Notes under the pieces: generated by a model | What the model was told of the DNA's origin: nothing | Database searches by the model: none | The model's input: only the letters and a program-made list of their open reading frames with translations | Source: Methylobacter sp. S3L5C | Lineage (GTDB): Bacteria; Pseudomonadota; Gammaproteobacteria; Methylococcales; Methylomonadaceae | NCBI RefSeq assembly: GCF_022788635.1 | Contig: NZ_CP076024.1 | Location: 1,736,001-1,800,000 of the forward strand | Length of the DNA: 64,000 nucleotides | Reading direction: 5' to 3' | Shown here: one piece after another, positions 61,801 to 64,000 of the stretch | Layout: each line of letters starts with the position of its first letter | How positions within the stretch are numbered: the stretch's first letter is position 1 | Position numbers and translations under genes: made by a program

Positions 61801-63182
61801 CCATTCTGTTGGGTCGTACCGGTAGAGATAGTCCAAGAGCCTCCAGTGGGCAACCATTTAATTGGGTCAAAGCTGTTTTGTCCCGGGACTATTGTCTGTC
61901 CGGCAGTCATGTCCGCAACGCGGTGATCCAGCGTCCAGATACCAGTTGTCGTGTTTTGTTTGCAGAAGTACTCATGGAGTTCAGTGCCAAAGATGTGCTG
62001 AAACATGCAGGCACTTCCATCCACTAAAGTTGGACTACCCGGCAAAATAAAAAAACCGCTGGTGGGTGCTGTACTTCCATAAACCAGTGTTGTCCAATTC
62101 CCGTTGCTATCCTGGCTTTCCGTAGACAGGAAGTATGTTCCATCGTGGAACATCATATTGGGAGCCGCCAAAATATTAGTCGGTGCCATAATAAGGCTAT
62201 TTTGTAGAACAATGGTCTCTGAAGTTGGATCGTCCAGGTTTTCTATTGTAGTTGCGCTACGTGCACGGATGTAATTACTTGATGCTACGCCATTAAACCA
62301 GTAAATATAATAATTGCCGTCGTTTGTATTGTAGAAAAGATTGGGGTTTTGATTAGTCGTATCAACCTCAGATTCTACAATAGTCTTCACATCAATAAAG
62401 TTGATGCCATCGCTGCTCTCCGCAAGAACAATATAACTTGTGGCGCAGAAGTCCTTGGTATAGAGCATGTAGAATATATCGCCGACTTTTAAGACAGAAG
62501 GCCATCTGCCGTTCAGGAATAAAGGGGAAGTTTGTTTAGTCCAGGTTTTCAGGTCATTACTTAAGGCCAGACCAACACCGCCGCAGTCAGCCTGAAGACC
62601 ATAGTAACCGGAGTAGGCATAACCGCCACTATTGTTCTGCACCACGCTCATAGTATGTGGTGCTGCTGTCTCCCAAGGTTGATCCTGGACCATTACCGTG
62701 TCGGGAGCACCAAGGTTGTAATAGCCAAATGCCGGTGTGTCTACTTCAAAATCATCAAAAAACTCGAAAGTAGTTTCACCGCTTGAGGTACTTGCAGCGT
62801 TAGCATTACCATAGTACATGTAAAGATTAATACCACCGACTGGAACCATTGGTGCTTTTAACCACAAACTTGCAGTATGATTGACGGCGTCCCAAGTTTC
62901 TATCCAGAATGAAATCTCGGTAACGCCATCGTCAGTAGTGAAACGTATATCGCTGCCATCACTGTTTGTCTTGGTAAAGTCGAAGGTACTGCCCAACGTA
63001 ACATGAACCTGAAAATTACTGAGTTGTGTATTTCCTGAGTTGATAACTGTAACGATATTGCGATCGCTCCATTGCGTATCAAGCCAGCCCTGATTGGACT
63101 GTACTGGCATGGATGACATTAGCAGCATTGTCAGAGCCACTTTGAAAACAAATGGTAATTTGCAAAAGTACGAAATTAGCAT
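58893..63182 (-). CDS. Giant secreted protein with three DUF2341-LamG-like modules
   Basis: About 1,429 aa. The N-terminal signal region (PFVFKVALTMLLMSSMPVQS) is followed by three modules, each with a DUF2341 domain (WLDTQWSDRNIVTVIN; SNFQVHVTL; DIRFTTDDG; FWIETWD; LYMYYGN), a linker GSTNFDPGKW-type, and a concanavalin-like domain ending FNNLLVRKY. The repeat blocks recur every ~1.21 kb (~404 aa). Module 1 also has a ~300-aa insertion resembling a five-bladed beta-propeller glycosidase (GH43/GH32-like; WPSVLKVGDIFYMLYT). Ig-like spacers lie between modules. ATG 63182 has AGGTG upstream; a GTG at 63194 is an alternative. Probably a surface polysaccharide-binding protein. Confidence 0.75.
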   Translation of the reverse strand: MLISYFCKLPFVFKVALTMLLMSSMPVQSNQGWLDTQWSDRNIVTVINSGNTQLSNFQVHVTLGSTFDFTKTNSDGSDIRFTTDDGVTEISFWIETWDAVNHTASLWLKAPMVPVGGINLYMYYGNANAASTSSGETTFEFFDDFEVDTPAFGYYNLGAPDTVMVQDQPWETAAPHTMSVVQNNSGGYAYSGYYGLQADCGGVGLALSNDLKTWTKQTSPLFLNGRWPSVLKVGDIFYMLYTKDFCATSYIVLAESSDGINFIDVKTIVESEVDTTNQNPNLFYNTNDGNYYIYWFNGVASSNYIRARSATTIENLDDPTSETIVLQNSLIMAPTNILAAPNMMFHDGTYFLSTESQDSNGNWTTLVYGSTAPTSGFFILPGSPTLVDGSACMFQHIFGTELHEYFCKQNTTTGIWTLDHRVADMTAGQTIVPGQNSFDPIKWLPTGGSWTISTGTTQQNGTVGGVMQGTIGLSARETLHSIYNGNDYVMEVYGKQVSGRLWGVGIRAKDQNNLYSVNLYDDLNGTNNLYLYDWVNGSASVLNKTAVGVITPKAWHKLTVKTHGNAINVYKNDILTLQTSSSEYATGAIALYGEQNTVAQFNNLLVRKYTDVEPIAIVNIGTPLTVSAPQFSPGSLVGGGVSQGIVILSSPAPVGGTLVSLSSSDPLMASVPATVLVLGGETSATFTINTNPTLSTNLLNITATYGASSQTSVLTVTPPLGVNWLDVAWTNRSEIAIVNSSETALSNFQVHVTLDGTFDFAKAKADGSDVRFTTGDGFTLIPFWLETWDPANHKASMWVKASTIPTAGTTLYMYYGNSVVASASNGTATFEFFDNFDSGSTNFDPGKWTATGGTWTVAAAAVQQDGTIGAVMQGSIGSSVRQALRSTYTGTDYVLEAYGKQLSGRLWGLGVQSADQNNLYSINLYEDIDGANNLYAYDWVNGSASVLNKSAVGVINPNAWYKLAVKAHGNAIEVYKDGVLTLQTSSPDFAAGAVALYGEQNTVAQFNNVLVRKYASVEPTVTVMGSPLTVNSLQLNPANLVGGGVSQGTVVLSGVAPSGGVVIALNSSNPLAVNVPATVAVPSGASSASFTMNTSVVSSPALVTISSGYGGSSQTATITINAQPVEGWLDPAWNSRSAVTVVNPSGTDLSNFQVHVILDNTFDFTKANNDGSDVRFTTSDGFTLVPFWVETWDAVNHKASVWVKAPTVPTAGTTLYMYYGNFVTTSASNGTATFEFFDDFDSGSTNFDTGKWAATAGTWAIANTTTQQNGTTGGVLQGTIGNSLRQALRSTYTGSDYVLEAYGKQVSGRVMGLGVRSTDQNNLYSINLYEDLDGTNNLYAYDWVSGNASTLNNAAVGVVNINAWYKLGVRVHGSAIDVYKDDVLMLQTSSSRYIAGAIALYGEQNTVAQFNNVLVRKYASVEPTTTVTP

Positions 63183-63237
63183 GATACGAAACACCTATAG
63201 TTTTTCAGAAAGTACACTTCCAGATTCGCTAGGGGGG

Positions 63238-63357
63238 TCCGAGAATAGAAAAACTACTGCGGAAAAGCTATTTCTGCCATACTCCGCTCATTTTTGTTAA
63301 ATAGCATAACTATTCGCCTCGAATGACCAAAAAATCTGACTAAAAAAAGCTTCTCCC
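63238..63357 (-). repeat. Dispersed intergenic repeat E, copy 2 (inverted)
   Basis: Its reverse complement aligns over ~120 bases with 16829-16941 (AGTCAGATTTTTTGGTCATTC, GAGGCGAATAGTT, GGCAGAAATAGCTTTTCCGCAGT). It sits between the aminotransferase gene and the giant-protein gene, in a position to affect the latter's promoter. Confidence 0.8.
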
Positions 63358-63412
63358 GGCTACGTTTCCCATTCTCGGATAACCCTCGTGAGTTTTAAAT
63401 TCTGAATTAAAT

Positions 63413-64000
63413 TTAAACAGATTCTGTTTTTCTTGAAAGTATTGAAATGGCATCACTCACTTCTTCACATTGCGCTCTGCTTAAATTGGCGTGCATAGGC
63501 AACGAAAGAACTTCATTTGCTGCCTGTTCGGAATGGGGGAAATCGCCTTTGGTATAGCCCAAGTCCGCATAGGCAGGCAAAAGATGCACGGGAATTGGAT
63601 AATGGATGCCGGTCTGAATACCTTTGGCTTCTAATGTTTGCTGCCATTTGCTTCTTTGTCGAGTGCGGATCGCATAGATATGATACACGTGCCGGGCATA
63701 TGACATTGCCTCTGGTGTCTGTACGTCGCTATCGGCCAAGAGTTCGTTGTAATGCGCTGCTGTTGCTCGCCGTGCTTCGGTCCATTTTTCCAGGTGACGT
63801 AGTTTGACTCTTAGCACCGCACCCTGAATACCTTCCATGCGATAGTTATAGCCTTTGAGCACATGCTGATATTTCTGCTCTGCACCCCAGTCACGCAGCA
63901 TACGGATGGTGCGGGTATATTCGGCATTGTTGGTTACCACCATGCCGCCTTCTCCATAAGCACCCAGGTTTTTGCCGGGATAAAAACTAAAACAGCCCAT
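63413..64000 (-). CDS. DegT/DnrJ/EryC1/StrS-family sugar aminotransferase (5' end outside window)
   Basis: A PLP-dependent aminotransferase that makes amino sugars as nucleotide-linked precursors for EPS or O-antigen. The visible 195 C-terminal residues include the PLP lysine in FYPGKNLGAYGEGG, GYNYRMEGIQGAVL and HYPIPVHLLPAYADLGY. The frame is open to the right edge, so about 170-190 residues are missing. It is the most upstream visible gene of the minus-strand island. Confidence 0.92.
   Translation of the reverse strand: MGCFSFYPGKNLGAYGEGGMVVTNNAEYTRTIRMLRDWGAEQKYQHVLKGYNYRMEGIQGAVLRVKLRHLEKWTEARRATAAHYNELLADSDVQTPEAMSYARHVYHIYAIRTRQRSKWQQTLEAKGIQTGIHYPIPVHLLPAYADLGYTKGDFPHSEQAANEVLSLPMHANLSRAQCEEVSDAISILSRKTESV

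Overview
This 64 kb window looks like the chromosome of a gammaproteobacterium, most likely a methanotroph of the order Methylococcales (Methylobacter/Methylomonas-like). The assignment rests on the general look of the 16S gene, the lipopolysaccharide-heptose genes, the carboxynorspermidine pathway, and LapD/LapG next to a very large exopolysaccharide (EPS) locus. The order is judged by eye and has not been checked by a search.

Layout. (1) 1-2819: gmhA (cut by the window edge), hldE and hldD, overlapping genes for ADP-heptose supply to the LPS core. (2) 2836-8742: a complete rRNA operon with three tandem promoters, two boxA antitermination sites, 16S, tRNA-Ile(GAT), tRNA-Ala(TGC), 23S, 5S, long processing stems and a terminator. 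(3) 8866-19374: prfC, a small coiled-coil protein, a PPP-family phosphatase with a TTG start, a 15-unit tetranucleotide repeat, heme oxygenase plus a bacteriophytochrome kinase that also carries a LOV-type PAS domain but is cut by an in-frame TAA, a redox/EthD gene pair divergent from a LysR regulator, and a TIGR03790-type secreted protein. (4) 19650-25800: the two-gene carboxynorspermidine pathway, a decayed helicase fragment, then lapD and lapG (c-di-GMP control of surface adhesin release). (5) 26246-33117: a Wza-like export lipoprotein/secretin-type protein, an outer-membrane barrel, and two large secreted or anchored surface proteins. (6) 33225-64000, all on the minus strand: an EPS biosynthesis island with DegT aminotransferase, a three-module DUF2341 giant protein, Wzx flippase, GumC/Wzz co-polymerase, CpsD-type kinase, at least seven glycosyltransferases, DUF354 protein, asparagine-synthase-like protein, FemAB/GNAT-like acyltransferase, sugar epimerase, oxidoreductase, methyltransferase, Wzy-like ligase/polymerase and a polysaccharide deacetylase.

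How it fits together: regions 5 and 6 together hold most of a Wzx/Wzy-type EPS machine (polymerisation, flipping, chain length control, export and decoration), but no priming glycosyltransferase is visible. Region 4 supplies two systems known elsewhere to control biofilm (norspermidine-type polyamines and LapD/LapG).

Most unusual: two near-identical tRNA-Thr-like sequences with abnormal anticodon loop, D-loop and T-stem lie directly behind the FemAB-like gene, in a tandem duplication whose protein-coding part has decayed while the tRNA-like part has not. FemAB enzymes use aminoacyl-tRNA in other bacteria, so a dedicated non-translational tRNA is a testable idea; tRNA pseudogenes are the null explanation. 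The other standout is the phytochrome-LOV hybrid kinase interrupted by a single stop codon. Several families of dispersed intergenic repeats also occur.
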